A stretch of DNA of 64,000 nucleotides from Burkholderia sp. SRS-46 (GTDB lineage Bacteria; Pseudomonadota; Gammaproteobacteria; Burkholderiales; Burkholderiaceae). The position numbers were made by a program, and so were the translations under genes. Positions 1 to 12,835 of the stretch are shown one piece after another. Location: positions 248,001-312,000 of the forward strand of contig NZ_PTXL01000001.1 in the NCBI RefSeq assembly GCF_004343775.1. The letters are read 5' to 3'. A model generated the notes under the pieces. That model worked only from the letters and a program-made list of their open reading frames with translations, was not told where the DNA came from and did no database searches. Within the stretch, counting starts at the first letter, position 1; each line of letters begins with the position of its first letter.

Positions 1-855
<855 letters not shown>

Positions 856-865
856 TCAGACGCGC

Positions 866-871
866 ATTATA
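866..871 (-). promoter_or_regulatory. -10 element of the trxB promoter
   Basis: A perfect TATAAT reads on the minus strand about 100 bases upstream of the trxB start. The matching -35 is weak. The 351-base divergent region 769-1119 holds no gene. It also has a TACAAT at 1052-1057 on the plus strand that could serve as the ftsK -10, without a well-spaced -35. Confidence 0.5.
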
Positions 872-1119
872 AAGGTCCTGCCGGTGCGCTGCCGAACGAG
901 AGTTTCAATCGCGGCGATAGCGTTCGGCCGGATCGGCGCCGGGCAGGCGAGCGAGGCAGGCGGAGACGGGGCGCGGCCGAAGGAATGCCGCCGGCCCCAA
1001 CCTGGGCGGCCATGTAACCGTCATTTACACTTGGGCGGGCGGCGCTGCGCTTACAATATGCGGGATCGAACGATCGGCGGGCGCGCGGCGTGCGCAGCCC
1101 GCCTTTTCTATACGGATTC

Positions 1120-3429
1120 ATGGCAAAAGCTCCTTATTCCGCTCAGGCACAGGCGTTGCCGCACCGGATGTCGAAGCTCCTCACGGAGATCCGCTGGATT
1201 CTCCAGGTTGCGCTCTGCGCGTTTCTGGTGATGGCCCTGCTGAGCTACAGCCGGCGCGATCCGAGCTGGACGCACGCGGCGCAGGTCGATCACATCACGA
1301 ACTGGGCGGGCCGCGTCGGCGCGTGGACGGCCGACATCATCCTGCTGCTGTTCGGCCTGTCGGCCTACTGGCTGATCGTGCCGCTCGGCCGGCGCATCGC
1401 GGCCAACTACCGCCGCATCACCCGCCACGAGGCGCTGGCCGACGAGCCGGAGCGGCCGATCGGCTGGCTGACCGAGGTGCTCGCGTTCGTGCTCGTGCTG
1501 CTCGCGTGCGACGGCATCGAGGCGCTGCGCATGTGGTCGCTGAAGGTGCAGCTGCCGCGCGCGCCGGGCGGCGTCGTCGGCGAGGCCGTCGCGGGCGCGC
1601 TGTCGCATGCGTTCGGCTTCACGGGCGGCACGCTGTTGCTGCTGATCGCGCTCGCGATCGGCCTGTCGCTGTATTTCCGCTTCTCGTGGCTGTCGGTGTC
1701 CGAGCGCGTCGGCGGCGCGATCCTGTCCGCCGTCAACGTCGCGAAGCTGCGCCGCGAGGCCGAGCGCGACCGCAAGCTCGGCGAGGCCGCGGCCGTGCGC
1801 CGCGAAGGCAAGGTCGAGGAAGAGCGCGTGCGCATCGAGGATCACGAGCCGGTGACGATCGTGCCGCCGGTCGTCACGCCGGTGAAATCCGAGCGCGTCG
1901 AGAAGGAGCGCCAGGTGCCGCTGTTCACCGACCTGCCCGGCGATTCGACGCTGCCGCCGGTGTCGCTGCTCGACGCGGCGCCGAAGGCGCAGGAAGCGAT
2001 CTCCGCCGACACGCTCGAATTCACCTCGCGCCTGATCGAGAAGAAGCTGAAGGACTTCGGCGTCGAGGCGAGCGTGGTCGCCGCGTATCCGGGCCCGGTC
2101 GTCACGCGCTACGAGATCGAGCCGGCCACCGGCGTGAAGGGCAGCCAGATCGTCAACCTCGCGAAGGATCTCGCGCGCTCGCTGTCACTTGTGTCGATCC
2201 GCGTCGTCGAGACGATCCCCGGCAAGAACTACATGGCGCTCGAGCTGCCGAACCAGCGCCGCCAGACGGTGTTCCTGTCGGAGATCATCGGCTCCGAGGT
2301 CTATGCGTCCGCGTCGTCGGCGCTCACGCTCAGCCTGGGCAAGGACATCGGCGGCAAGCCGGTGTGCGCGGATCTCGCGAAGATGCCCCACCTGCTGGTG
2401 GCCGGCACGACCGGCTCGGGCAAGTCGGTCGGGATCAACGCGATGATCCTGTCGCTGCTGTACAAGGCGACCGCCGAGCAGGTGCGGCTGATCCTGATCG
2501 ATCCGAAGATGCTCGAAATGAGCGTCTACGAAGGCATTCCGCACCTGCTGTGCCCGGTCGTCACCGACATGCGCCAGGCGGGCCACGCGCTCAACTGGAC
2601 CGTCGCCGAGATGGAGCGCCGCTACAAGCTGATGAGCAAGCTCGGCGTGCGCAACCTTGCCGGCTACAACAACAAGATCGACGACGCGGCGAAGCGCGAG
2701 GAGAAGATCCCGAACCCGTTCAGCCTGACGCCGGACGAGCCGGAGCCGCTCGGCCGCTTGCCGAACATCGTCGTCGTGATCGACGAGCTCGCCGACCTGA
2801 TGATGGTCGTCGGCAAGAAGGTCGAGGAGCTGATCGCGCGGATCGCGCAGAAGGCGCGCGCGGCCGGCATCCACCTGATCCTCGCGACGCAGCGGCCGTC
2901 GGTCGACGTGATCACCGGCCTCATCAAGGCCAACGTGCCGACGCGGATCGCGTTCCAGGTGTCGTCGAAGATCGACTCGCGCACGATCCTCGACCAGATG
3001 GGCGCCGAATCGCTGCTCGGCATGGGCGACATGCTGTACCTGGCGCCCGGCACCGGGCTGCCGGTGCGCGTGCACGGCGCGTTCGTCGCCGACGACGAAG
3101 TGCACCGCGTCGTCGAGAAGCTCAAGGAGCAGGGCGAGCCGAACTACATCGAGGGCCTGCTCGAGGGCGGCACCGTCGACGGCGAAGAGGGCGCGGCCGG
3201 CGAGGGAACCGGCGAAGGTGGCGGCGAGTCTGATCCGCTGTACGACCAGGCGGTCGAGATCGTCATCAAGAACCGTCGCGCGTCGATCTCGCTCGTGCAG
3301 CGCCATCTGCGGATCGGTTACAACCGCGCGGCGCGGCTGCTCGAGCAGATGGAGCAGTCGGGGCTCGTGTCGGCGATGTCGTCGAGCGGCAACCGCGAAA
3401 TTCTTGTGCCGGCGCGCGACGCGGAATGA
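1120..3429 (+). CDS. ftsK: DNA translocase FtsK
   Basis: Septum-located DNA pump that clears chromosome dimers by moving DNA toward KOPS/dif and activating XerCD. The 769-residue product has several N-terminal membrane segments (roughly residues 25-200), a charged linker, the motor with Walker A ([12 protein letters not shown]) and Walker B-like ([12 protein letters not shown]) motifs, and a C-terminal gamma winged-helix domain ([20 protein letters not shown]). The linker is short compared with E. coli FtsK, as is usual in beta-proteobacteria. I chose the ATG at 1120 (MAKAPYS) over an in-frame GTG 30 bases upstream. The lolA gene follows after 46 bases. Confidence 0.96.
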   Translation: MAKAPYSAQAQALPHRMSKLLTEIRWILQVALCAFLVMALLSYSRRDPSWTHAAQVDHITNWAGRVGAWTADIILLLFGLSAYWLIVPLGRRIAANYRRITRHEALADEPERPIGWLTEVLAFVLVLLACDGIEALRMWSLKVQLPRAPGGVVGEAVAGALSHAFGFTGGTLLLLIALAIGLSLYFRFSWLSVSERVGGAILSAVNVAKLRREAERDRKLGEAAAVRREGKVEEERVRIEDHEPVTIVPPVVTPVKSERVEKERQVPLFTDLPGDSTLPPVSLLDAAPKAQEAISADTLEFTSRLIEKKLKDFGVEASVVAAYPGPVVTRYEIEPATGVKGSQIVNLAKDLARSLSLVSIRVVETIPGKNYMALELPNQRRQTVFLSEIIGSEVYASASSALTLSLGKDIGGKPVCADLAKMPHLLVAGTTGSGKSVGINAMILSLLYKATAEQVRLILIDPKMLEMSVYEGIPHLLCPVVTDMRQAGHALNWTVAEMERRYKLMSKLGVRNLAGYNNKIDDAAKREEKIPNPFSLTPDEPEPLGRLPNIVVVIDELADLMMVVGKKVEELIARIAQKARAAGIHLILATQRPSVDVITGLIKANVPTRIAFQVSSKIDSRTILDQMGAESLLGMGDMLYLAPGTGLPVRVHGAFVADDEVHRVVEKLKEQGEPNYIEGLLEGGTVDGEEGAAGEGTGEGGGESDPLYDQAVEIVIKNRRASISLVQRHLRIGYNRAARLLEQMEQSGLVSAMSSSGNREILVPARDAE

Positions 3430-3475
3430 GTCCGCGGCGTACGCGACGCCGGCCACCCAGGGAGAAAACCGCATC

Positions 3476-4165
3476 ATGCAGCAACATTCGTTCGCCCAAC
3501 CCGTTCGTTCGACGCGGCGCTGGCTCGGCGCGGCGCTCGCCGGCGCATCGCTGATGCTCGCGGCGACGCATGCGTTCGCCGGCGGCACCGCCCAGCTGAA
3601 GGCGTTCGTGTCGCAGGTGCACGCGGCGAAGGGCGAGTTCACGCAGCAGATCGTCAAGGCGCCCGCGAAGGGCGCGAGCGCCGCGCAGGCGGTGCCGAAG
3701 GCCACCGACAATTCGAGCGGCACGTTCGTGTTCGCGCGCCCCGGCAAGTTCATCTGGACGTACCAGAAGCCGTACCAGCAGGTGCTGCAGGCCGACGGCG
3801 AGAAGCTGTTCGTGTACGACCGCGACCTGAACCAGGTCACCGAGCGCAAGCTGGCCGGCGCGCTGGGCGCGAGCCCGGCCGCGATCCTGTTCGGCAGCAA
3901 CGACCTCGACAAGAACTACACGCTGCGCGATGCGGGCGAGAAGGGCGGCATCGAGTGGCTCGAGATGCTGCCGAAGGCGCAGGACACGCAGTTCCAGCGG
4001 ATCGGCATCGGCTTTCGCAACGGCACGCTTGCCGCGATGGAGCTGCATGACGTGTTCGGCAACGTCACGCTGCTGACGTTTACCAACATCCAGACCAACC
4101 CGCCGCTGAAGTCCGATACGTTCAAGTTCGTCGTGCCGAAGGGCGCCGACGTGATCACCGGCTGA
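3476..4165 (+). CDS. lolA: outer-membrane lipoprotein carrier protein LolA
   Basis: Periplasmic chaperone that takes lipoproteins from the LolCDE complex to LolB. The 229-residue product has a signal peptide ending near ATHAFAGG, then the LolA signature region: [30 protein letters not shown], and [15 protein letters not shown] short alanine-rich insert ([15 protein letters not shown]) lies between the first strands, longer than in E. coli. The ATG at 3476 is preceded by GGGAGAA. It sits between ftsK and rarA, a conserved linkage. Confidence 0.95.
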   Translation: MQQHSFAQPVRSTRRWLGAALAGASLMLAATHAFAGGTAQLKAFVSQVHAAKGEFTQQIVKAPAKGASAAQAVPKATDNSSGTFVFARPGKFIWTYQKPYQQVLQADGEKLFVYDRDLNQVTERKLAGALGASPAAILFGSNDLDKNYTLRDAGEKGGIEWLEMLPKAQDTQFQRIGIGFRNGTLAAMELHDVFGNVTLLTFTNIQTNPPLKSDTFKFVVPKGADVITG

Positions 4166-4189
4166 GCGGCGCCGCGTGCCGATTCCGCA

Positions 4190-4217
4190 ACGGGCCTGCC
4201 GGCGATGGCAGGCCCGT
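4190..4217 (+). terminator. hairpin between lolA and rarA
   Basis: An 11-bp perfect stem (ACGGGCCTGCC / GGCAGGCCCGT) with a six-base loop lies 24 bases after the lolA stop. It lacks a good T-tract, so it may attenuate, or protect the ftsK-lolA mRNA end, rather than terminate fully. Confidence 0.5.
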
Positions 4218-4314
4218 GTCGCTTCCGGGCCCGGCCGCGCCGTCGCGCGGCTGTCATAATGGCGGGTCCGGCGGCCGCGTTCGGCCGCCATCGCATGAAG
4301 TGGAGCCTGGGTTC

Positions 4315-5625
4315 ATGTCCGACCTGTTTCAAGTCGAACCGCGCCGGCCGCTCGCCGAGGCGCTGCGGCCGAAGACGCTCGCCGAGGTGATCGGCCAGAC
4401 GCATTTGCTGGGCGAAGGCAAGCCGCTGCGGCTCGCGTTCGAATCGGGCAAGCCGCATTCGATGATCCTGTGGGGCCCGCCCGGCGTCGGCAAGACCACG
4501 CTCGCGCGGCTCACCGCGCTGGCGTTCGATTGCGAGTTCATCGCGCTGTCCGCGGTGCTGGGCGGCGTGAAGGACATCCGCGAGTCGATGGAGCAGGCGA
4601 AGGACACGCTGAACCGCACGGGCCGCCACACGATCCTGTTCGTCGACGAGATCCACCGCTTCAACAAGGGCCAGCAGGATGCGCTGCTGCCGTTCGTCGA
4701 ATCGGGGCTCGTGACCTTCATCGGCGCGACGACCGAGAACCCGAGCTTCGAGGTCAACTCGGCGCTGCTGTCGCGCGCGCAGGTGTACGTGCTGCAGTCG
4801 CTGAGCGACGACGAGATGCGCCAGCTGCTCAAGCGCGCGCAGGAGATCGCGCTCGACGGCCTCGCCTTCGACGACAAGGCCGTCGATACGCTGGTCGGCT
4901 ATGCGGACGGCGACGCGCGGCGGTTCCTGAACCTGCTCGAACAGGCGCAGACGGCGGCGGCCTCCGCGGGCGTGGCGACGATCGACGCCGAATTCGTCAG
5001 CAGCGCGATGACGTTGAATGCGCGCCGCTTCGACAAGGGCGGCGACAACTTCTACGACCAGATCTCGGCGCTGCACAAGTCGGTGCGCGGCTCGAGCCCG
5101 GACGGCGCGCTGTACTGGTTCTGCCGGATGATCGACGGCGGCGCGGATCCGAAATATCTCGCGCGGCGGATCGTGCGGATGGCGTGGGAGGACATCGGCC
5201 TCGCCGATCCGCGCGCGATGCAGATGGCGAACGACGCGGCCGAGACCTACGAACGGCTCGGTTCGCCCGAGGGCGAGCTGGCGCTCGGGCAGGCCGTGAT
5301 CTATCTCGCGTGCGCGGCGAAGAGCAACGCGGGCTACAACGCGTTCAACCAGGCGATGGCGTTCGTGAAGCAGGACAAGTCGCGCGAGGTGCCCGTGCAC
5401 CTGCGCAACGCGCCGACCAAGCTGATGAAGGAGCTCGGCTACGGCCACGCGTACCGTTACGCGCACGACGAGCCGAACGCGTATGCGGCCGGCGAGACGT
5501 ACCTGCCTGACGGGATGCGCGAGCCGCGCTGGTACAAGCCGGTGCCGCGCGGGCTCGAATCGAAGATCGCCGACAAGCTCGCGTGGCTGCGCGAGCTCGA
5601 CCGCGAGGCCGGCAAGAAGGACTAG
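4315..5625 (+). CDS. rarA: replication-associated recombination protein A (MgsA/RarA)
   Basis: AAA+ ATPase of the clamp-loader/WRNIP1 family that acts at stalled replication forks. In the 436-residue product are Walker A (GPPGVGKTT), Walker B (ILFVDEIHRF), a sensor region (IGATTENPSFEVNSALLSRA), and the family-specific C-terminal tetramerization domain (RGSSPDGALYWFCRMIDGG, VRMAWEDIGLADP). The ATG at 4315 gives the usual N-terminus MSDLFQ; an in-frame upstream ATG would add 33 unlikely residues. It follows lolA and precedes serS. Confidence 0.95.
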   Translation: MSDLFQVEPRRPLAEALRPKTLAEVIGQTHLLGEGKPLRLAFESGKPHSMILWGPPGVGKTTLARLTALAFDCEFIALSAVLGGVKDIRESMEQAKDTLNRTGRHTILFVDEIHRFNKGQQDALLPFVESGLVTFIGATTENPSFEVNSALLSRAQVYVLQSLSDDEMRQLLKRAQEIALDGLAFDDKAVDTLVGYADGDARRFLNLLEQAQTAAASAGVATIDAEFVSSAMTLNARRFDKGGDNFYDQISALHKSVRGSSPDGALYWFCRMIDGGADPKYLARRIVRMAWEDIGLADPRAMQMANDAAETYERLGSPEGELALGQAVIYLACAAKSNAGYNAFNQAMAFVKQDKSREVPVHLRNAPTKLMKELGYGHAYRYAHDEPNAYAAGETYLPDGMREPRWYKPVPRGLESKIADKLAWLRELDREAGKKD

Positions 5626-5646
5626 CCGACGGCGGCGCGGCCCAGC

Positions 5647-5913
5647 TCAGCGCTTGCGCGCCGGCTGTTTCTTCCAGTAGCCGAACGGTTCCTCGTGGCA
5701 TTCGATGTCGAGTTCCGCGATGCGCGCGTGCAGGCGCGCCTGCGCGTCGGCGATCGCGAGGTTGTAGATCGCCGGCGCGATTTCCTCGACGAAGAAATGC
5801 AGCAGCGCGCCGGCCTGGATGTTGCCGATCGGCTCCTCCATGTTTTCTGTGAAATAGCGTTGCAGCGACGCGATCGCGCGGTCGCGCACGTCCTTGTCGA
5901 GTTCGATGGCCAT
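5647..5913 (-). CDS. DUF2164 family protein
   Basis: Small acidic cytoplasmic protein (88 aa) of unknown role. The family pattern is visible: AIELDKDVRDRAIASLQRYF, then EPIGNIQAGALLHFFVEEI with an alternating helix to the C-terminus. It lies on the opposite strand between rarA and serS. The start at 5913 (MAIELDK) is the first plausible ATG. Confidence 0.82.
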   Translation of the reverse strand: MAIELDKDVRDRAIASLQRYFTENMEEPIGNIQAGALLHFFVEEIAPAIYNLAIADAQARLHARIAELDIECHEEPFGYWKKQPARKR

Positions 5914-6045
5914 CGGTTTTCCGGTCCCATGCGTTGCGGTCGGCCGGCACGCGACGTGCGTGACGGCAGTGCGATACTGCCACGGCGCGCCCGTTTGCAG
6001 CCTCGTCCATCGGGCCGACGCCGTGGCGGCCGCGCGGTGCGTTAG

Positions 6046-7383
<1,338 letters not shown>

Positions 7384-7505
7384 AGTAGGCTGCCACGCCC
7401 TCGCAAAAAAATTGCAGAAAGGGCTTGGCAGGATCGAAGAGATCATCTTATAATCTTTTCTTTCCCGGAAACGACCAACCGGGAAATGCAGTAAGGCAGT
7501 AAAAC

Positions 7506-7598
<93 letters not shown>

Positions 7599-7609
7599 AC
7601 ACACGGAAG

Positions 7610-7648
7610 GCCCCGCACAGTCGATGACTTGCGGGGCTTTTTGTTTTG
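7610..7648 (+). terminator. Rho-independent terminator after tRNA-Ser
   Basis: Eight-bp stem GCCCCGCA / TGCGGGGC (7610-7617 and 7630-7637) followed by a T-rich run. It ends the tRNA-Ser transcript, and possibly serS readthrough. Confidence 0.85.
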
Positions 7649-7825
7649 GTCATGCAGTTTGTGGTTCTTTCGTTCATCGAAACGTATCGATTTCCGCACT
7701 GCATCCGCCCCACGCATTACATTTCATTTCCTCAGTTTTAAGCCCCGGAAATCGTCGCCGTTAACAGGATTCGGCGAACGGTGCTCTTGCCGCGACGCCA
7801 TCCTTTACCGTCGATTCAAGGTCCC

Positions 7826-9367
7826 ATGAAGCTGAGCTACAAGATTCCCCTTGCGTTCGCCATCGCGCTACTGATGATGTTCTCCGGCGCGCTGTACGGC
7901 ATCCACATCCTCAACCGCTCGATCGACACGTTCGCCGACGACGTGCAGACGCACGTCGCCAACGAGCGGCTGGTATCGGCGACACTCGTGCAGTTCAAGC
8001 TGCAGGTCCAGGAATGGAAGGACACGCTGCTGCGCGGCAAGCAGCCCGACAAGCTCGACAAGTACTGGAGCGCGTTCCAGACGCGCGAGCGCACGGTCGC
8101 CACGCTCGCCGCGCAGCTCGACAAGCAGTTGCCGCCGGGCGAGAGCCGCACGCTCGTCGAGCAGTTCGTGCGCGCGCATGCGGCGATGGGCGAAGGCTAC
8201 CGGCGCGGCTTCGACGCATTCAAGGTGGCCGGCCTCGAACCGGCGGCCGGCGATGCGGCGGTCGCGGGCGTCGATCGCGAGCCGGCCACGCTGCTCGAGC
8301 GGGCCGCGAAGACGATCGCGGACGAGAGCGCGGAGGTGTCCGAGCGCGCGGGGCGCGACGCCCAGCATGCGACGATCGCGAGCATCGTGCTGATGCTGGT
8401 CGTGCTGGTGGTCGCGATGGTCGGCGCGTTCCTGTTCAGCCGCGCAATCCTGCGGCCGCTCGATGCGGCGGTCGCGTGCGCGAAGGCCGTCGCCGACGGC
8501 GACCTGACGCAAGCCTTCTCCGTGTCCGGCCGCGACGAGATCGCCGACCTGCTGCGCGCGTTGCAGACGATGCAGGCAGGCCTGTCGGACGTCGTGCTCG
8601 AGGTGCGCTCGCATGCGGAGGCGGTCGCGACCGCGAGCGCACAGATCGCGTCGGGCAACCACGACCTGTCCGCGCGCACCGAGTCGCAGGCGGCGTCGCT
8701 CGAGGAAACCGCGGCAAGCATGGAGCAGCTGACGGGCGCGGTCCGGCAATCGGCGGAGCATGCCCAGCACGCGGCGCAGCTCGCGCACGACGCGTCCGGC
8801 ATTGCGTCGGCGGGCGGCGGCGTGATGACGCAGGCGGTCGAGACGATGAACGGCATCGCCGACAGTTCGGCGAAGGTCGGCGAGATCATTGCGGTGATCG
8901 ACGGGATCGCGTTCCAGACCAACATCCTCGCGCTGAACGCGGCGGTCGAGGCCGCGCGCGCGGGCGAGCAGGGCCGCGGCTTCGCGGTGGTCGCGTCGGA
9001 AGTGCGCACGCTCGCACAGCGCAGCGCCGCCGCGGCGAAGGAAATCAAGGCGCTGATCGACCAGTCGACGCAGCGCGTCGACGCGGGCGCGGCGCTGATC
9101 GGCCGCGCGGGCGAATCGATTCACGAGATCGTCGGGGCGGTGCAGCGGGTCACGGCGATCGTCGGCGAGATTTCGGCGGCGTCGCAGGAGCAGAGCGGCG
9201 GCATCGACCAGGTCAACATCGCGGTCACGCAGATGGACGACGCGACGCAGCGCAACGCGGCGCTCGTCGAACAGGCGTCAGCGGCGACGCAGGCGCTCGC
9301 GGAGCAGGCGCTTGCGCTGCGTCACGCGGTGGCGGTGTTCAAGCTGCCGGAGGCGGCGGCCGCCTGA
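7826..9367 (+). CDS. methyl-accepting chemotaxis protein
   Basis: Transmembrane chemoreceptor that signals to CheA/CheW. The 513-residue product has a first membrane segment at about 8-27, a periplasmic four-helix-like sensor (about 28-183), a second membrane segment (about 185-205), a HAMP domain ([20 protein letters not shown]) and a cytoplasmic signalling domain with the highly conserved hairpin tip ([20 protein letters not shown]). No C-terminal NWETF-like CheR tether is present. The ATG at 7826 gives a proper signal anchor; 15 residues upstream in frame look non-coding. The ligand cannot be told from sequence. Confidence 0.93.
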   Translation: MKLSYKIPLAFAIALLMMFSGALYGIHILNRSIDTFADDVQTHVANERLVSATLVQFKLQVQEWKDTLLRGKQPDKLDKYWSAFQTRERTVATLAAQLDKQLPPGESRTLVEQFVRAHAAMGEGYRRGFDAFKVAGLEPAAGDAAVAGVDREPATLLERAAKTIADESAEVSERAGRDAQHATIASIVLMLVVLVVAMVGAFLFSRAILRPLDAAVACAKAVADGDLTQAFSVSGRDEIADLLRALQTMQAGLSDVVLEVRSHAEAVATASAQIASGNHDLSARTESQAASLEETAASMEQLTGAVRQSAEHAQHAAQLAHDASGIASAGGGVMTQAVETMNGIADSSAKVGEIIAVIDGIAFQTNILALNAAVEAARAGEQGRGFAVVASEVRTLAQRSAAAAKEIKALIDQSTQRVDAGAALIGRAGESIHEIVGAVQRVTAIVGEISAASQEQSGGIDQVNIAVTQMDDATQRNAALVEQASAATQALAEQALALRHAVAVFKLPEAAAA

Positions 9368-9416
9368 GCGCGTGGCCGGGTGCGCGTCGTGCACCGCGCC
9401 GCGCCGCCGGGACGGC

Positions 9417-10577
9417 TCAGGCCGACGTCGCGTACTGCGCGAGCACCTTGTCCCGGATCGACGGCTTGATGTTCGATTGCGCCATGTTGCCGCCATAGTG
9501 CGCGACGACGCGCGGGTTCATCACGCGATACCAGAGCGGCGGCACGTACGCGAGCAGGATCATCGTCGCGTAGCCGGCCGGCAGCTGCGGCGCATGGTCG
9601 AAGTGGCGCAGCGCCTGGTACGAGCGTGTCGGATTCGCGTGATGGTCCGCGTGCCGCTGCAGCTGGTACAGGAACAGGTTCGTCACGACGTGGTTGCTGT
9701 TCCACGAGTGCTGCGGCGTGCAGCGCTCGTAGCGGCCGCTCGGCAGCTTCGCACGCCCGAGCCCGTAGTGCTCGACGTAGTTCACGACCTCGAGCAGCGA
9801 CGCGCCGTACGCGGCCTGGATCAGCAGGAACGGGATCGCGATCGTGCCGAACAGCGCGATCGCGACGCCCCACACGACGACGGTCATCGCCCACGCGTGC
9901 AGGACTTCGTTGCGCCAGGTCCACGGCGACTTCCCGAGCCGCGCGAGGCGCGTCGCTTCCAGGTCCCATGCCGAACGGATGCCGCCGATCACGGTGCGCG
10001 GCAGGAACGCCCAGAACGATTCGCCGTAGCGTGCGCTTGCCGGATCCTCGGCCGTCGCGACGCGGACATGATGGCCGCGATTGTGTTCGACGAAGAAATG
10101 CCCGTAGGCGACCGGTGCGAGCGTGATCTTCGCGAGCCAGCGCTCGAAGCGGCTGGTCTTGTGGCCGAGTTCGTGCGCGGTGTTGATCGAGATGCCGGTC
10201 GCCGCGCCGAGCGACAGCGCGAAGCCGACGTAGTCGTACCATGCGAGCGCGTGCGTGGCGACGATCCAGATGCACAGGAAGAACGCGACGTATTCGACGA
10301 GCGTCGCGAGGTAGACGATCACGCGGTAATAGCGCTCCCGTTCCAGGCGGGGCACGACGTCTTCGGGCGGATTGTCGCGATCGTCGCCGATCAGCGTGTC
10401 GAGGATCGGGATCACGCCGAACGCGAACAGCGGGCCGAACCACCAGAACACGTGCAGGCCCGTCGACAGCGCGAGCTGGGCCGCGAGGATCGGCAGCGTG
10501 ATCGTCAGCACGCCGAGCAGCCAGAGGTAACGCTTGCCATCCGACCAGCTCGCGGCTGATCCGTCGGTCATTGCCAT
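9417..10577 (-). CDS. alkB: alkane 1-monooxygenase
   Basis: Integral-membrane non-haem di-iron hydroxylase that oxidises medium-chain n-alkanes to 1-alkanols, using rubredoxin as electron donor. The 386-residue product shows the histidine boxes in order: HELGHK, HNRGHH and LQRHADHH, plus the AlkB signature NYVEHYGL. Multiple membrane helices flank them. No rubredoxin or rubredoxin reductase gene lies next to it, so electron carriers must be encoded elsewhere. AGGAGGGAGACA precedes the ATG. The leader contains a duplicated hairpin (10591-10688). Confidence 0.94.
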   Translation of the reverse strand: MAMTDGSAASWSDGKRYLWLLGVLTITLPILAAQLALSTGLHVFWWFGPLFAFGVIPILDTLIGDDRDNPPEDVVPRLERERYYRVIVYLATLVEYVAFFLCIWIVATHALAWYDYVGFALSLGAATGISINTAHELGHKTSRFERWLAKITLAPVAYGHFFVEHNRGHHVRVATAEDPASARYGESFWAFLPRTVIGGIRSAWDLEATRLARLGKSPWTWRNEVLHAWAMTVVVWGVAIALFGTIAIPFLLIQAAYGASLLEVVNYVEHYGLGRAKLPSGRYERCTPQHSWNSNHVVTNLFLYQLQRHADHHANPTRSYQALRHFDHAPQLPAGYATMILLAYVPPLWYRVMNPRVVAHYGGNMAQSNIKPSIRDKVLAQYATSA

Positions 10578-10590
10578 TGTCTCCCTCCTG

Positions 10591-10688
10591 TCGGCCGGAG
10601 TTGGCGCTTTAGCGCCTAGTCCGGCCCCATGCAGAGCGGTCGGCCGGAGTTGGCGCTTTAGCGCCTAGTCCGGCCCCATGCAGAGCTG
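10591..10688. repeat. tandem pair of 49-bp hairpin units in the alkB leader
   Basis: Two head-to-tail copies, 10591-10639 and 10640-10688, differ at one base near their 3' ends. Each folds into the same structure: outer stem GGCCGGA/TCCGGCC and inner stem GGCGC-TTTA-GCGCC, separated by a symmetric internal loop. They begin about 14 bases upstream of the alkB start and would be transcribed in its 5' leader. I suspect a dispersed Burkholderia repeat, but genome copies cannot be counted here. Confidence 0.85.
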
Positions 10689-11326
10689 TTTGAATCCGTC
10701 GTTGGTCCACGGCGAGTGCACGCGCGCGGCACCGGGTCGTGGCCCGGTTCTGCCAGTTATACGACCGTTCCGCGCACTTTTCCAAACCCCGGCGCTAGGC
10801 GGGAAACTCCAAACGGCAGGCCGCCGGTCGCGCATGCGGGGAAGGGCGGCCGCGCGCCGATTGAAACGGCCGGAGACGCGGCGGATTGCCTCCGCACGAG
10901 CAGTCTATTGTCTGAATAAACGAAAATGGCCGGAGTCGCGCGCACGATGCATCACGTCGGGCAACAAATGTTGCGATGCAATAAAAACCATGCGGCGAGC
11001 GGGTGGCCGTTTGATTTCCGGCGGGCGAGGCCACGGATCGATACCGTCACGCTGGCGCGGCGCGACTCGATCCGCACGCGCACGGTCCCGCCCATCAAGG
11101 TGGCGCACCGGCCGCGCCGGAGCGGCCCGTCGTCGGTCACCGATTGCAATTGAGCCCAAGCGGGCGATGCTGCACCTGCACAGCCGCGCGCGGCCGACCG
11201 CCTCCGCGAGCGCCCGCAACGCCTGTTGCCTTTCGATTTGCGCCGGCGTTTGAAAATAACGATTTGACTCATGCCCCGCTTTCGGTTGAAGCTAATAGCT
11301 TGCTGTCCGAAGGGGGCTGTACCTGC
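10689..11326. other. long intergenic region between alkB and a GNAT gene
   Basis: I see no convincing gene in these 638 bases: open frames are short, lack ribosome binding sites and have no recognisable domain. The only structures noted are a palindrome AAGCTA-A-TAGCTT at 11289-11301, 26 bases before the acetyltransferase start, and a stretch of lower G/C around 10905-10990. It may hold the alkB promoter, but no strong -35/-10 pair was found. Confidence 0.5.
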
Positions 11327-11839
11327 ATGAGTTCGACCTTGACCGTTCGTCGTATCGCTGCCGACCAGGGCATCGTGTATCGCGATCTCCGCGCCGCGTC
11401 GCTGCGTGAGCCCTACGCACCGGGCGAGGCGCCGGAGGCCGAATTGCTGAACGTCGATTCCGACGCGGCGGCGGCCATTGCCGCGCAGCGCGCGACGTCC
11501 GATCAGTCGACGACGTTCCTGCTGTACACCGAAGGCCATCCGGCCGGCATGATCGGCGCGTATTTCGACAATACGCCGGAGCGTCGCGCATTCGTCAGCG
11601 AGCTGTGGGTCGCGCACGCGGTGCGCCATCTGCGCGGCGGCGTGCTGCTCGTCGAAACGGCAACCGCGTGGCTCGCCGAGCGCGGCGCGCAGGAAGTCTT
11701 CGCATGGATCGCGGACGCGAACCGCAATGCAATCCGCTTCTACGAGCGCGCCGGCTTCGGCAACACCGGCGAACACGCGCCGATCGCGCGGATGCCCGGC
11801 GCGATGAAGACGCTGTTCGTGTCGCAGGCGAAACACTGA
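11327..11839 (+). CDS. GNAT-family N-acetyltransferase
   Basis: Acetyl-CoA-dependent acetyltransferase of unknown substrate, 170 residues. The GNAT core is visible: strand TTFLLYTEGHPAGMIGAYF, then ELWVAHAVRHLRGGVLLVET (motif A region), EVFAWIADANRNAIRFYERAGF (the NxxAIRFYERAGF motif B) and a C-terminal strand. The canonical Q/RxxGxG pyrophosphate loop appears only in the degenerate form RHLRGG. Start chosen at the ATG following GGGGGCTGTACC. Confidence 0.88.
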   Translation: MSSTLTVRRIAADQGIVYRDLRAASLREPYAPGEAPEAELLNVDSDAAAAIAAQRATSDQSTTFLLYTEGHPAGMIGAYFDNTPERRAFVSELWVAHAVRHLRGGVLLVETATAWLAERGAQEVFAWIADANRNAIRFYERAGFGNTGEHAPIARMPGAMKTLFVSQAKH

Positions 11840-11996
11840 GCGGCGGGCCGTGCCTGCCAGCCTGTGCACCTTTCCCCCCGCCCGGGCCGCGATGGCCCGG
11901 CGTCGATGGCCAAGAAGCCTGTTGCACGCCTCCCAAAAATAATGGCTGGTCGCGTGGACGCCTGTAAAATACGCAAAAATTTTTTGCAGAGTGTCC

Positions 11997-12776
11997 ATGT
12001 CGCTTAAAAAATCGCCATTCTTCGAACTGCGCAGCGGCTCGGTCGATACATTGCTGTTCACCGTGAAGACGACCGATCTCGACGCGTTGCGTACCGAACT
12101 GGTCAAGCGCTTCGAAGCGACTCCCGAGTTTTTTGCCGACGATGTCGTCGCGATCGACGTCCGCCGTCTTGCGGACGGCGAACGCGTGGCGCTGGCCGAC
12201 ATCCGCCAGATGCTCAGCGACGTGCGGATGCGCCCGGTGGGCGTCGTCGCGCTGGCGTCGCAGGGCTGGGCGGGCGAGGCGGGGCTGCCGCTGCTCGAGG
12301 CGCGCGACCGCCGCGCGCCGTCGGGGAAGGCGGCCGGCGATGCGGACGCGGACATGGCAGCGGCTGCCGAGGCGGTTGCCGCCCCGGCACCGGTTGTGGC
12401 AGCGGCGCCCGAGCCCGTACCGGCGGCGCTGCCGGCCGGCGGCCAGACGCTCGTGATCGACAAGCCGTTGCGCTCGGGGCAGCAGATTTACGCGAAAGGG
12501 GACCTCGTGGTGCTCGCGCCGGTCAGTCATGGCGCCGAGATCATTGCGGAAGGCAATATCCACATCTACGCGCCGTTGCGCGGCCGCGCATTGGCGGGCG
12601 TGCACGGCAATCACGACGCGCGTATTTTCTGCACGTGTCTGGAGCCGGAACTGATTTCGATTGCGGGTATCTATCGAACGACCGAGAACCCGCTGCCCGC
12701 CGACGTGCTGGGCAAACCGGTGCAGATCCGGCTCGAAGAGGAAAAATTGATGATCGAACCGCTGCGCCTGACGTGA
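11997..12776 (+). CDS. minC: septum site-determining protein MinC
   Basis: Inhibitor of FtsZ polymerisation that, with MinD and MinE, keeps division at mid-cell. The 259-residue product has an N-terminal FtsZ-binding domain ([20 protein letters not shown]), an alanine/proline linker (about 110-150) longer than in E. coli, and the C-terminal beta-helix that binds MinD ([29 protein letters not shown]). I use the ATG at 11997; a GTG six bases upstream is in frame. First gene of minCDE; a TAAAAT -10-like site lies about 30 bases upstream. Confidence 0.96.
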   Translation: MSLKKSPFFELRSGSVDTLLFTVKTTDLDALRTELVKRFEATPEFFADDVVAIDVRRLADGERVALADIRQMLSDVRMRPVGVVALASQGWAGEAGLPLLEARDRRAPSGKAAGDADADMAAAAEAVAAPAPVVAAAPEPVPAALPAGGQTLVIDKPLRSGQQIYAKGDLVVLAPVSHGAEIIAEGNIHIYAPLRGRALAGVHGNHDARIFCTCLEPELISIAGIYRTTENPLPADVLGKPVQIRLEEEKLMIEPLRLT

Positions 12777-12835
12777 AGCACGCGGCGCACACAGGATCGA
12801 TCGGCTCTCATTGACGAACACAGGGTATAGGGTAA

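Noticed and set aside
2185..3912. 575-codon open frame on the minus strand opposite ftsK/lolA
   Set aside because: It overlaps two certain genes, is rich in Arg/His/Ala/Asp/Leu and has no domain; it is an antisense effect of high GC3.
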